DNA from: Bacteroidales bacterium
GTDB taxonomy: Bacteria > Bacteroidota > Bacteroidia > Bacteroidales > TTA-H9
Length of the DNA: 60,528 nt
Direction of reading: 5' to 3'
Assembly (NCBI GenBank): GCA_028689615.1
Contig: JAQVCV010000022.1
Span: 1-60,528 of the forward strand
The translations under genes and the position numbers were made by a program. How positions within the stretch are numbered: position 1 is the stretch's first letter; every line of letters begins with the position of its first letter. Positions 34,063 through 43,809 of the stretch are shown here, one piece after another. Under the pieces are notes generated by a model. It saw only the letters and a program-made list of their open reading frames with translations. It had not been told where the DNA came from and did no database searches.

Positions 34063-36261
34063 ATGATAAAAACCTTCCCTTTTCAATCTCCTGTCGAGAG
34101 CCCGGTGGTGCTGCTTGTCACTCCTCCGCTGATGCAGCCCAACACACCCTATCCGGCTACAGCAATGCTAACCGGTTGGTTGCACGAAAAAGGCATTTCC
34201 ACCTGTCAGGCCGACCTGGGCATCGAGTTGCTTAACCGCGTTTTCTCACGCCACGGGCTTTCAGCCTTGTTCGACGAAGCCCTTAAAAATCAGATTATCG
34301 ACCTGCCACCTGCAATCAGGCGCACCCTTGCTCTGCGTCAAAACTACGAGGACACCATCGATCTGGTTAGGGCTTTCCTCCGAAAGCCCACGCCCGACAT
34401 TGCTACACGCATCGTCAGGGGCGGTTGGCTTCCTGAAGGTGACCGTTTCCAGACGTCAGCCGACCTCGGGTTTGCTTTCGGAACATCGGGCATCACCGAC
34501 AAGGCCAAGTTCATGGCCACACGCTATTTGCACGACCTCACCGATTTCGTTGCCCAATGCATCACTCCACACTTCGAATTGATCCGCTATGGAGAACGGC
34601 TGGCAGTCAGCCTCCCCTCGTTCAACCCCATGAAACAGGCTTTAATCGCGCAGCCATCACTTCCCGACAAGTGGATGATTGAATTGCTCGAAAACCATCT
34701 GAAATCTGCTAAACCTCATATCGTAGCCTTCACTGTTCCTTTTCCCGGGAATCTGTACGGGGCGTTGCGATGCGCCCAACACATCAGGAAGCATCATCCT
34801 CAAACGGTGACCCTGATGGGCGGAGGCTATCCAACCACCGAGCTGCGCCAAATGACCGACCCTGCCCTGTTAGGTTTTATGCACCTGGTGATCCTCGACG
34901 ACGGCATTCAAGGCCTGACGAGAGCAATAGAAATGGTACAAAAAAACCAGAACCACCCCATGCCCCCCTCTTCAGCTTATTTCGACGGGCAACAGGTGGT
35001 TTACACACCCCCGAGCCCCTTACCCGTTGACTTTGCACACTGGCCCGGACCCGATTTTTCCGGATTACCTCACCACCTCTATTTCCCATTGCCCGACACC
35101 ACCAACCCCATGCATCGCCTGTGGAGCGATGGCCGATGGAACAAACTCACCCTGGCTCACGGTTGCTATTGGCACCAATGCGCTTTCTGCGATACCCGGC
35201 TCGATTACATAGGGCGTTACGAAGCCGGCAACGCTTCAACCATAGCCGATACCATGCAAAAAGTGGCTGAACAGACCGGCAGCACCGGCTTCCATTTCAC
35301 CGATGAAGCAGCACCACCTGCATTGCTCAAAGCCTTGAGCCTCGAAATTCTCAGACGGGGAATGCAGGTGACCTGGTGGGGCAACATCAGGTTCGAGAAA
35401 TCGTTCAGCCCCGACCTCTGCCGCCTGATGGCTCTGGCAGGTTGTGTAGCGGTGACGGGCGGCATAGAGACAGCCAGCAACCGCTTGCTGAAACTCATGA
35501 ACAAAGGGGTGACCCTGGAACAAGCTGCCCACACATGCCACAACTTCACCAAAGCAGGAATCATGGTGCATGCCTACCTGATGTATGGCTTCCCAACCCA
35601 AACGGCACAGGAGACCATTGATTCGCTGGAGATGGTTCGGCAAATGTTCGAGACAGGTATTGTTCAATCGGCCTTCTGGCATCGTTTTGCCCTCACGGTG
35701 CACAGCCCTGTAAACACCCATCCCGAACGCTTTGGCATTGCTCCCCAACAAACCCGGCCTAACCCGTTTGCTAACAACGAGGTCCCCTTCAGCGAAAAAA
35801 ACCAAACGCAACACGACGAATTTGGCGACGGGCTTCGCAACGCCCTATTCAACTACATGCAGCAGACGGGATTCGAGGTGCCACTCAACCGCTGGTTCGC
35901 CACCAGAGTTCCCCGAACCACCCACCCGCCACAACTGGTAGCCCTGTGGTGCAAAACACCACCCACAACCCTGCCCGCGCCTCACAGCCAATTGCTTTGG
36001 CCGGGTTGGCCCGTTACGTTTGCCCCTACTGAAAAAAACCTGACCACCCTGCTCGTTGAAACACCCACAACAACACTGAAAATAAAAATACCTACCCGTC
36101 TGGCAACAGAATTGACAGCCACACTTGATGAAGCGGGCTGCAAACCAATGAGTGTTGGTCAGTTTGTTGTGAAACTGCGACTTACAACCTCCGAAGCCGA
36201 TTTGCTATGGACTGAACGGTGGATGGTGCAACTGCGGCAAGCCGGTTTGCTGGTTGTGTAA
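34063..36261 (+). CDS. B12-binding-domain radical SAM protein
   Basis: Predicted cobalamin-dependent or B12-domain radical SAM enzyme, 732 residues. The N-terminal part (about 15-320) has the B12-binding-like layout, with VVLLVTPPLMQPNTPYPA and IVAFTVPFPGN, then LMGGGYPTTE at 251-260. The radical SAM domain starts near 360. The cluster-binding cysteines are C368, C373 and C376 in GCYWHQCAFCD, spaced CX4CX2C in place of CX3CX2C. GGIETASNRLLKLMNKG and AYLMYGFPTQTAQET follow, as in the family. The C-terminal 200 residues are unrecognised. The ATG at 34063 was chosen over a GTG at 34045. No partner gene or precursor peptide is adjacent, so the substrate is unknown. Confidence 0.82.
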   Translation: MIKTFPFQSPVESPVVLLVTPPLMQPNTPYPATAMLTGWLHEKGISTCQADLGIELLNRVFSRHGLSALFDEALKNQIIDLPPAIRRTLALRQNYEDTIDLVRAFLRKPTPDIATRIVRGGWLPEGDRFQTSADLGFAFGTSGITDKAKFMATRYLHDLTDFVAQCITPHFELIRYGERLAVSLPSFNPMKQALIAQPSLPDKWMIELLENHLKSAKPHIVAFTVPFPGNLYGALRCAQHIRKHHPQTVTLMGGGYPTTELRQMTDPALLGFMHLVILDDGIQGLTRAIEMVQKNQNHPMPPSSAYFDGQQVVYTPPSPLPVDFAHWPGPDFSGLPHHLYFPLPDTTNPMHRLWSDGRWNKLTLAHGCYWHQCAFCDTRLDYIGRYEAGNASTIADTMQKVAEQTGSTGFHFTDEAAPPALLKALSLEILRRGMQVTWWGNIRFEKSFSPDLCRLMALAGCVAVTGGIETASNRLLKLMNKGVTLEQAAHTCHNFTKAGIMVHAYLMYGFPTQTAQETIDSLEMVRQMFETGIVQSAFWHRFALTVHSPVNTHPERFGIAPQQTRPNPFANNEVPFSEKNQTQHDEFGDGLRNALFNYMQQTGFEVPLNRWFATRVPRTTHPPQLVALWCKTPPTTLPAPHSQLLWPGWPVTFAPTEKNLTTLLVETPTTTLKIKIPTRLATELTATLDEAGCKPMSVGQFVVKLRLTTSEADLLWTERWMVQLRQAGLLVV

Positions 36262-36328
36262 AAGCGGTTTTCACGGGGCTTGAGAGCCGGCCTCACACAA
36301 CAACAGCTGCGCTTGCAATCAATCGAAA

Positions 36329-39319
36329 TCACTCAGCAGCTGCGATGGTTTCGGGTTTCAAAACCACCCCAAAACTTTTCTTCCCATCCATTTTGATCAC
36401 CATGGGCGACGAAGTTCTCACGTGCCTGATGTATTCGTCTTCATAAACAGCGGGTTGCTCATCAAGCCAGGCCACATCGTAGTAGCCATCGTTCATGTAA
36501 GGATTGATTGTGAAATAGCCCACGCCAAATGAAGTCAGGTTCTGGAAAAAATGGGTACCCTGGCTGGGGTCAATCCTGTAATTGGCCAGGCCTGACTCAA
36601 CAATGACGCGTGCAGCAGAAATCTGGGGCCATTTCACAGGAATGCCGAGCCAGGGATCGCTCGACCCCCACCGTCCGGGGCCAACCAGGATGTAGTTTTG
36701 TCCGGCCGCTAAAAACTGATCGTTGAGGGCTCCCACCCTGAGAGCCACTTCGCCGTTGTTGGCAGCATTAAAATTACCGGGTTTCACATACACCAGATCG
36801 ATGATGCCCGATACCACACCGTTGCCAAGCGACGACCGGCTGATAAGCAAAGTGTCGTTTGGGGCAATTTTGCTGATATCTTCATTCAACCCGTCGTTGG
36901 CACTCACAATGGGGCGAATTTGCAACAAAGCAAACACCCTGGGGTTGCCAGGAGCCGGATTAAGGTTGGCAGCAAACTCTATCTCAATGGGATTGTTCAT
37001 CTCGGCTTGTCCGATTTCAAGGGCATTCTGCAAAATCTCAGCTAAAGGAAAAACATTGTGTTTCAGCACACTTCCAAAGGTAAGCACCCTTCTGCCCCGT
37101 CCTTGAAGCCCATCGCGCAGCATGTTGTTTTCAAAATCGTGAGTTGAAGCAATCAGTTTGAGTGAACCGTCGCGTTCGGCTGTATCGAGTTCAAGTTGAA
37201 GAAGGTTTACCGTTTCATCCACGGCCGGATGAAAGCTCTCTTTGTTGAGGTCGAGGGCATAAAAGTTTTTCTGGGTTTCGCGCATGGCCATGTCAACCGA
37301 AGCCAGTTGCAAAACTTTTTTCGGGTAGCGTGGCGAAAAACGGAGCGTCACACCACCGTCAACAATGTGCTTTCCCAGTCCCAGAGCTATGTTGGCAATG
37401 CCATCTTCAGGTTTTTCGGGATCAACAGGGTAGAAATTGATGGAGCGGGCCACCCCCGAAATGGTTGGGTAGAAATGGCTGTCGAAGGTGGTGCCGCACA
37501 CCTCCTGAAGCACCACGGCCATCTTCTCTTCGTCGATGAGGTTGGAAGTGGCTGTCATGTAGGCTTTGCTGTCGTGAAAAAACACCGAGGCATAAACACT
37601 TTTAATGGCGTTGCTAAGCATCTCCATCATGGCCCGCTCGTCGTTGCGGATGTTGGGTATCATGTAGGTGGAATAGATGCCGGCAAATGGCTGGTAATGA
37701 CTGTCTTCGAGCAGACTTGAAGAGCGCACAGCCACGGGGTTTTTGATGTAGGAGATGAAGGTATAGAGGTCTTCATGAATGCGGAAGGGGAGCCTTGCCC
37801 TGATAAACCTGTCGAGAATTTCCTTATCAGACGCGTTGGAGAGGGCAAACGAGTATAGGTCGTTTTCGTCCATAAATTCATCGAAGATGTCGGTTGAGAT
37901 CACAACTGTTCGGGGAATGGTGACTACCACATCGGAGTATTTCGAGAACACTTCGTGTCGTTTGATCATGCTGTCGAGAAAGGCCAGGCCGCGTGCCTTT
38001 CCGCCTATCGAGCCTTCACCGATGCGTGTAAAGGTGAGGTACTCGTCGTAACGGTCGCGATAAAATTGCGCTATGACGCCTCGGGCCTTGTTAAGCCTGA
38101 AACTGGCTATAGCATCGTAGAGGTAGCGGCGGGTTTCATCCAGATCGGAAAAATCGTCGAGGGTTATGGTTTTAAAAGTCCGGGCAATGGGGAAGAGGGC
38201 GCGAGCATAGAGCCATTTCGAGAAATGATTGTGCGACAAATGGTAGCGCAGCGGCTCATCGGGGATCTCGAAAATTTTGTATTGCAGCGATTGCATATCG
38301 CTCACGCGGGCTACCTCTTCACCAGTGTTGGGGTCGCGAAACACGAAATCGCCAAAAGCAAAATACTCGATGATAAAATTGCGAAGCTCATGCAACAACG
38401 ACTTTGACGATTTGAGCAGGAATCCAACCCTGAGCTCCTTGGCACGAGGCTTCCACTTCTCCTCCGACGATTGCAGCAGCATAGGCATGTAAGGGTCGTC
38501 GGCTTTCACCAGGGCAGCCAGTTTGAGTCCGGCCTCTTTGTCCATCACACCGCCACTCATGTAACTCACATCCGAGATGATTCCCAGCAGGTTGTCTTTA
38601 TACTTGGTGTAGAATGCCACAGCTTCTTCGTAGGTGGTAGCCAGCAAAATCTTGGGGCGGCCCCTCATGCGCATCATCATCTGGTGCTCGTTGAGCCCTT
38701 CGCTCATAAACTGTTTCGACTGTTGGAAGATGATCTTGTAGATGTTGGGCAGGTAACTCGAGTAAAACCTGATGGAGTCTTCAACCAACAGCATCACCTG
38801 CACCCCAACCTCCTCCACATCGTGCTCAACATTCATCTTGTCTTCAATCAACTTGATGATGGCCAGCAGGATATTGGCATTGCCCAACCAGCAGAAGATG
38901 TAATCGATTACACTCAAATCCTCCACGCTTACCCTTAACGAAATCTCTCTGGAGAAAGGGGTAAGAACCACGATGGGTTTGGTTGGATATTTTGCTTTGA
39001 GGGTTTTTGCCATTTCAAAAGTATCGGTCTTCTCCACGTTAAACATGGTGATGATCAGGTCGATACTCTCTTCACGCAAAATTTCGAAGGCTTGCTTGAG
39101 TGATGTGGCAATGATAAATTGTGGAGGATACCGAAGATTCAAGGCCACGTATTCGTTGAAGATTTGTTCGTCGATTCTTCCGTCGTCTTCGAGCATGAAA
39201 GCATCGTAAGCACTGGCAATCAGCAACACATGGTAAATGCGCTTCTTCATCAGGTTGTCGAACGAAGTATCGCCAAAGTAGTATTTGGGGGAGGCGAGGA
39301 AAGAGCGGTTGGGTGACAT
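36329..39319 (-). CDS. REC-REC-PPDK_N fusion (PEP/pyruvate-binding domain protein)
   Basis: A 996-residue cytoplasmic protein. Residues about 28-160 form a receiver-like domain with the phosphorylatable Asp replaced (DLIITMFNV). Residues about 173-320 form a second receiver with the expected E180-D181, D250 (GIISDVSYMSGG) and K303. From about 430 to 960 it has the ATP-grasp PEP/pyruvate-binding domain of PEP synthase and PPDK: GSIGGKARGLAFL (436-448), VAVRSSSLLED (529-539) and VGPGRWGSSDPWLG. The phosphohistidine swivel domain and PEP barrel are absent, so it cannot complete a PEP synthase cycle. This architecture recurs in Bacteroidota, and its reaction is unknown. Confidence 0.82.
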   Translation of the reverse strand: MSPNRSFLASPKYYFGDTSFDNLMKKRIYHVLLIASAYDAFMLEDDGRIDEQIFNEYVALNLRYPPQFIIATSLKQAFEILREESIDLIITMFNVEKTDTFEMAKTLKAKYPTKPIVVLTPFSREISLRVSVEDLSVIDYIFCWLGNANILLAIIKLIEDKMNVEHDVEEVGVQVMLLVEDSIRFYSSYLPNIYKIIFQQSKQFMSEGLNEHQMMMRMRGRPKILLATTYEEAVAFYTKYKDNLLGIISDVSYMSGGVMDKEAGLKLAALVKADDPYMPMLLQSSEEKWKPRAKELRVGFLLKSSKSLLHELRNFIIEYFAFGDFVFRDPNTGEEVARVSDMQSLQYKIFEIPDEPLRYHLSHNHFSKWLYARALFPIARTFKTITLDDFSDLDETRRYLYDAIASFRLNKARGVIAQFYRDRYDEYLTFTRIGEGSIGGKARGLAFLDSMIKRHEVFSKYSDVVVTIPRTVVISTDIFDEFMDENDLYSFALSNASDKEILDRFIRARLPFRIHEDLYTFISYIKNPVAVRSSSLLEDSHYQPFAGIYSTYMIPNIRNDERAMMEMLSNAIKSVYASVFFHDSKAYMTATSNLIDEEKMAVVLQEVCGTTFDSHFYPTISGVARSINFYPVDPEKPEDGIANIALGLGKHIVDGGVTLRFSPRYPKKVLQLASVDMAMRETQKNFYALDLNKESFHPAVDETVNLLQLELDTAERDGSLKLIASTHDFENNMLRDGLQGRGRRVLTFGSVLKHNVFPLAEILQNALEIGQAEMNNPIEIEFAANLNPAPGNPRVFALLQIRPIVSANDGLNEDISKIAPNDTLLISRSSLGNGVVSGIIDLVYVKPGNFNAANNGEVALRVGALNDQFLAAGQNYILVGPGRWGSSDPWLGIPVKWPQISAARVIVESGLANYRIDPSQGTHFFQNLTSFGVGYFTINPYMNDGYYDVAWLDEQPAVYEDEYIRHVRTSSPMVIKMDGKKSFGVVLKPETIAAAE

Positions 39320-39449
39320 AAGCCTATTGATTTGCTGCTAAGATAAAGATTCCTATCCAACCTGAAAAAAGTTTGCCGTTGTTTTGTTGCGATGAGTACA
39401 ATTTCACTCAAAGCCACGTAAATTTACAGTCTCTTTAAAAACCAATTCC

Positions 39450-40070
39450 ATGAAAAACATTCGCTGTTTAATTACCACTGCTTTTACGCTTTTTATGGGT
39501 GCGAGCATCCTCTCTGCCCAAACCACCCAACCCGAATCAAGATTATCGGCAGGCGCGGGTTTCCTTACCGCTCCCGACATTATGGAGGTAACGGCCTCTT
39601 TCTCGTCGATCATCATCTCGGGGGGAACCCTTTATACCGACAACGTGAGCAGTACGGGGGCTGCCTTCGTGCAATACGACCATTGCATCACCCCTGGCAT
39701 CATGGTGGGTGTGGGAATGACCTTCAGCAGGCTGGAGCGCGACCTGATGGCCAAAATCCTTGACGAACCTCTCAAAGTTGGAACAGGCCGATCCGACTAT
39801 TACTCACTGATGGGTCGGTTTCATCACAACTGGCTGAAAACCGACCTTGTGCGCATTTATTACGGCGCCGGTTTTGGCTTCACCATCATCCACGATCAGG
39901 CCGATATCGACCCCAGGTACAAACCCACCAACACTTCACAAAACGCTTTCCATGTGGCCTTTCAAATTACACCTTTCGGCATTGAGGTGGGCCGCAAACT
40001 CTCAGTATTTGCCGAAGGAGGACTGGGATTCAACGGCCTGATTGCTGCCGGATTGAGCTACAGGTTCTAA
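39450..40070 (+). CDS. Outer-membrane beta-barrel protein
   Basis: A 206-residue exported protein with signal peptide to about residue 24 (SILSAQ). Alternating polar/aromatic strands follow: SYYSLMGRFHHNWLKTDLVRIYYGAGFG in parts, AFHVAFQITPFGIEVGRKL, and the final LIAAGLSYRF. The C-terminal aromatic F is the typical last residue of outer-membrane barrels recognised by the BAM machinery. This fits a small eight-stranded barrel (OmpW/PorT-like size). Function unknown. A strong terminator follows at 40103-40152. Confidence 0.7.
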   Translation: MKNIRCLITTAFTLFMGASILSAQTTQPESRLSAGAGFLTAPDIMEVTASFSSIIISGGTLYTDNVSSTGAAFVQYDHCITPGIMVGVGMTFSRLERDLMAKILDEPLKVGTGRSDYYSLMGRFHHNWLKTDLVRIYYGAGFGFTIIHDQADIDPRYKPTNTSQNAFHVAFQITPFGIEVGRKLSVFAEGGLGFNGLIAAGLSYRF

Positions 40071-40102
40071 AACCACCCGGCCTTCCCCCTATAAAAAACA
40101 GC

Positions 40103-40152
40103 GGTTTGGGATGATCTTTCAGGACCATCCCAAACCAAACCATCTTTTTTTT
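40103..40152 (+). terminator. Intrinsic terminator after the beta-barrel gene
   Basis: Perfect 11-bp stem GGTTTGGGATG (40103-40113) / CATCCCAAACC (40126-40136), followed after 8 bases by eight Ts (40144-40151). It separates the barrel gene from fbp. Confidence 0.75.
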
Positions 40153-40243
40153 GTTCCTTTGCATCGGGCGTGCAAACGTTTCCGGTTGCGTTTTGAAAGA
40201 AAACGTTAACCCGAAAAATATTCAATATTATACTGTTACAGTT

Positions 40244-42229
40244 ATGAAAAAACAAAGCGACGAGTTTAGCACCGCTGCTATCGAAAAAGACCTGCGCTAT
40301 TTGCGCCTGCTGAGCGATAAATTTCCTGACATTCAGGCTGCCAGCACCGAAATTATCAACCTTGAAGCCATCCTCACACTCCCCAAGGGTACCGAGCACT
40401 TCCTTACCGATCTGCATGGCGAATACGAGACTTTCAGCCATTTCCTTCGCAACGCATCGGGGGTGGTGCGAAGAAAGATTGAAGACGTGTTTGGCAGCAC
40501 AATCAGGGAATCGGAAAAACGACGCCTGGCTTCTCTGATCTATTATCCCGAAGAGAAACTCAACCTGATTCTGCGCGATGAGAAAGATGAGGAGGAGTGG
40601 TTTACCATAACCCTTCAACGCCTGATTGAAGTTGCCAGGTCGGCCTCGTTCAAATACTCGCGCTCCAAAGTACGCAAAGCCCTGCCGCGCGATTTCGCTT
40701 ACATTATTGATGAATTGCTCAACGAAACCGGCCCCGGCAAACAAGATTACGTGGCCGGGGTTATTGCCAGCATCATCCGCATCGACCGCGCCAAGGAGTT
40801 TATCATTGCCATTTGCAGGTTCATCCAAAGGATGCTTATCGACAGGCTCCACATCATTGGCGATATTTACGACCGGGGGCCTGCCGCCGACAAAATTCTG
40901 GACACCCTCATGGAATACCATTCAGTTGACATCCAATGGGGAAACCACGATATAATCTGGATGGGAGCCGCCTCCGGATCGCCCCTCCTCATCGCCACCG
41001 TGCTGCGCATCTCGGCCCGTTACCAAAACCTCGACACCATTGAGGATGCCTATGGCATAAACCTCATGCCCCTTGCCACATTTGCTCTTCAATACTACCG
41101 CGACGACCCCGCGACCCCCTTTACCCCCCGCACACCAGCCGACTGCGAACGGTCTGACCTTGACCTCAACCTGGTAAAAATCATGCACAAAGCAATTGCC
41201 ATCATCCAATTCAAACTCGAGGGGCAGGCGGCCTCACGCAATGGTGATTTCGGAATGAACGACAGGCTGGTGCTCGATAAAATTGACTATCAGGCCGGAA
41301 CCATCACCCTGGAGGGGAAAACCTATCCACTTACCGACACTTTCTTCCCAACTATCGACCCCTCAAATCCTTACGAACTAACCGCCGAAGAAACCGACGT
41401 GATGCAAAGATTGCGCTCCTCGTTTCTGAACAGCGAAAAACTTCAACGACACATCGATTTTCTTTACTCCAACGGTGGAATGTACAAAGCCTTCAATGGC
41501 AACCTGATGTATCATGGCTGCATCCCGCTGGCCGACGATGGAGCCTTTAAAGAACTGATCATCGACGGGAAAAAAGTGGCCGGAAAAGCCCTGATCGACC
41601 ATTTCGACCGAATTGCCCGACGCGCATACGTAAACCGCGGAACTGCCAAAAGCAGCCAACGCGATCTCGACATCCTTTGGTACCTGTGGTGCGGCCCATT
41701 TTCACCCCTCTTCGGAAAAACCCGCATGACCACCTTCGAACGCTATTACATCAAAGATAAAGAACCCCACAACGAACCACGCAACCCTTACTACAAATTT
41801 CGCGAAAACCCCGAGGTGATCACCTTAATACTGAACGAGTTTGGCCTCAATGCTCAGAAAGGACACATCATCAACGGCCATACCCCTGTAAAGGTGGTGA
41901 AGGGCGAGAGTCCTGTGAAAGCTGGCGGCAGGCTGCTGGTGATTGATGGCGGTATGTCGGTTCCTTATCAAAAAGAGACAGGTATTGCAGGTTATACCCT
42001 CATCTACAACTCCTACAGCCTTGTACTGGTGGAGCACGAACCGTTTGAATCGCAACAAAAAGCCATAGAAGAGGAACGCGACATCGTGTCGCAACGCCAC
42101 ATTCTCGAACAGCGTCACGACAGAATCCGCGTGGCAGATACCGATATCGGTCAGGAGCTTAAACAGCAGATTCACGAACTGAAAATGTTGTTGGCGGCCT
42201 ACCGCAAAGGACTGATCAAGGAGCGCTAA
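40244..42229 (+). CDS. fbp: Fructose-1,6-bisphosphatase, class III
   Basis: Gluconeogenic phosphatase converting fructose-1,6-bisphosphate to fructose-6-phosphate. It has 661 residues, the normal length of the class III (Firmicute/Bacteroidota) enzyme, which is unrelated to class I. Metallophosphatase motifs are in place: DLHGEYETF at 56-64, GDIYDRGP at 206-213 and GNHD at 233-236, with INGHTPVKV further on. The frame is open to 40151, but that would start inside a terminator T-run; ATG 40244 has an A-rich context. A near-match -7 box (TTCCTTTG, 40154-40161) could be its promoter. A terminator follows at 42246. Confidence 0.95.
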   Translation: MKKQSDEFSTAAIEKDLRYLRLLSDKFPDIQAASTEIINLEAILTLPKGTEHFLTDLHGEYETFSHFLRNASGVVRRKIEDVFGSTIRESEKRRLASLIYYPEEKLNLILRDEKDEEEWFTITLQRLIEVARSASFKYSRSKVRKALPRDFAYIIDELLNETGPGKQDYVAGVIASIIRIDRAKEFIIAICRFIQRMLIDRLHIIGDIYDRGPAADKILDTLMEYHSVDIQWGNHDIIWMGAASGSPLLIATVLRISARYQNLDTIEDAYGINLMPLATFALQYYRDDPATPFTPRTPADCERSDLDLNLVKIMHKAIAIIQFKLEGQAASRNGDFGMNDRLVLDKIDYQAGTITLEGKTYPLTDTFFPTIDPSNPYELTAEETDVMQRLRSSFLNSEKLQRHIDFLYSNGGMYKAFNGNLMYHGCIPLADDGAFKELIIDGKKVAGKALIDHFDRIARRAYVNRGTAKSSQRDLDILWYLWCGPFSPLFGKTRMTTFERYYIKDKEPHNEPRNPYYKFRENPEVITLILNEFGLNAQKGHIINGHTPVKVVKGESPVKAGGRLLVIDGGMSVPYQKETGIAGYTLIYNSYSLVLVEHEPFESQQKAIEEERDIVSQRHILEQRHDRIRVADTDIGQELKQQIHELKMLLAAYRKGLIKER

Positions 42230-42245
42230 AAGCGCAAGAAATAAC

Positions 42246-42283
42246 GGGGCAAACCATAATGCAGGTTTGCCCCTTTGAGTTTT
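42246..42283 (+). terminator. Intrinsic terminator of fbp
   Basis: Perfect 10-bp stem GGGGCAAACC (42246-42255) / GGTTTGCCCC (42264-42273) with an 8-base loop, followed by TTTGAGTTTT. Confidence 0.75.
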
Positions 42284-42366
42284 ACTCCAGGTGGCGATGC
42301 CGATAGCCGCAAGCAAAAAAAGAATCAGTGATTACAGCATCAACAACAGCCGTGAGCGTTGCATCA

Positions 42367-43140
42367 TCAGATTTTCTTTCCGATGTAGAACACGTAGCCG
42401 TAATATTGCTTGTAGAGATCGTATAGCCGGGCTTCGCGGCGTTCGTTGGCAACAAATGCTTCGGCTGTAGCATTCCCTGCATATTTGCGTAGAAAATCTG
42501 CCTGGGCTTTCTCCTGAGGCTGGTAGAAATGATCGGTCCAGCAGGTCTCTGGAAGAATAAAAGTAGCCACGGGAACATAGCCGGCTTGTTGCATCAAAGC
42601 CACTTTTGCCGCTATGGTATCGATTTGCGGATAAGCATCGTTCCAGAAAGTCTCGATCTCGGCAGGGCGTTGATCGGTAAACCACGAAGCTTCGGTTACT
42701 GCCAGGTATCCGCCAGGTTTCAGCAGAGGGTGCCACTCGTTGATGCCGCGCTCGAAACCGATGTTGTAGATGGCCCCTTCCGACCATATCAGATCGAGTT
42801 CGCCGGGTTGAAACGGCAGGCTTTCCATCGAACCCACCACCCCTTTTGCCTTCTCCGAAAGATGGAGCCGTGCTGCCTGGGCGTTGAAAAGGTCGATGAA
42901 CTGAGGAAAGAGATCGATGCCGGTGATGAATCCCCTGGCATGTTGCGCCAGGGTCATGGTTTGGCCACCAGTGCCGCAACCGATGTCCGCAATGCGCGAC
43001 TCGTCGGTAAGGTTGTCGATAAAGCCCAGGGCTTTGAGGGTGGCTTCGGGACTGCCCGGACCTTGCCTGTCAATGCTGGCAAAGTATTCGCAGATTAAGT
43101 TGAAATCGAATTCGTGAATCGAACTATTTTCGTTACTCAT
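42367..43140 (-). CDS. Class I SAM-dependent methyltransferase
   Basis: A 257-residue Rossmann-fold methyltransferase. Motif I is IADIGCGTGGQT near 49-60. The acidic residue that binds the ribose is in FITGIDLFPQF. Motif IV-like LDLIWSEGAIYNIGFERG is followed by LLKPGGYLAVTE (post-III motif). The tail (YKQYYGYVFYIGKKI) matches a set of Bacteroidota methyltransferases whose substrate is not established. The gene stands alone after a long AT-rich gap. I cannot say whether it acts on a small molecule, lipid or nucleic acid. Confidence 0.85.
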   Translation of the reverse strand: MSNENSSIHEFDFNLICEYFASIDRQGPGSPEATLKALGFIDNLTDESRIADIGCGTGGQTMTLAQHARGFITGIDLFPQFIDLFNAQAARLHLSEKAKGVVGSMESLPFQPGELDLIWSEGAIYNIGFERGINEWHPLLKPGGYLAVTEASWFTDQRPAEIETFWNDAYPQIDTIAAKVALMQQAGYVPVATFILPETCWTDHFYQPQEKAQADFLRKYAGNATAEAFVANERREARLYDLYKQYYGYVFYIGKKI

Positions 43141-43624
43141 GGGAGTATTTGTTTAAATTTAATGAATAGAAATAACAATGAGTTGATCAGGATTAAAGGT
43201 TTAAACCTCTGCGGGCTGATTGCAGAATCAACCTCGGGCTGAAAAACAACCCGGGAATCTGTGTCACGCCCAACAATCCATGATGATGAGTTGAAATACC
43301 ACTCCCGAGCGGGAATGATACACCAGAGCCTCCAGCCTCCTTCAAAACTGGATTGCCTTGTTCACGACCCGGCTTTCAGGTTTCTCTGTACAGAAACCGA
43401 ACAGGTGCTTCGTCGCCTTGAGCCTGCACCCTGCCAGGCCTGCTGTGGTTCTGCAACCGCCATGCCCGAAGGCGATGGCAGGCAGATTACCTTACACTAT
43501 CCACGTTTAAATAAAACATCCAATGATTTTAGAAGCCGCAAAAGTAATGCAATCAATCGAATAACACAAATATTGAAAGATGTGATGCACGGCCAGGTCA
43601 GGTGGTGTTGTGAGGCGCAGGTAA
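43141..43624. other. Intergenic region upstream of the methyltransferase
   Basis: About 480 bases without a convincing gene. On the minus strand a -7 box TACTTTTG lies at 43539-43546, about 400 bases before the methyltransferase ATG. Between them are several potential hairpins, including one with a TTCG loop in 43460-43485 and one around 43229-43251. This could be a long leader or a separate RNA. No known RNA family was recognised. Confidence 0.35.
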
Positions 43625-43809
43625 GGTTTGAACCCGCGCCACGCACCAACAGGGTTTGAACCCGAAACACACGGCCGGATTTAAAATTTAAGACACACAA
43701 GACGGATTTGACAACAGGGTCGCACGAACCGAATTTTAAAATCGTGACCCACGAACCGGATTTTAGAATTGAGACGCGCAGGAACCGATTTTAAACTTGA
43801 GACGCACGG
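43625..43809. repeat. Degenerate 27-bp minisatellite, about seven units
   Basis: Consecutive diverged units start at 43625, 43652, 43677, 43704, 43731, 43758 and 43787, with lengths 27, 25, 27, 27, 27, 29 and 23. The shared pattern is G(G)ATTTTAAAAT then a GAGACGCACGAACC-like half. The last unit runs into the palindrome at the uvrC stop. Confidence 0.65.

Noticed and set aside
43261-43659. Plus-strand ORF of 132 codons upstream of uvrC
   Set aside because: It starts with a non-ATG codon, has low-quality composition, enters the 27-bp minisatellite and shows no family.
43625-43676. tRNA-like GGTTTGAACCC sequences
   Set aside because: The two GGTTTGAACCC copies resemble a T-arm, but no acceptor, D or anticodon arms can be drawn; they belong to the minisatellite.
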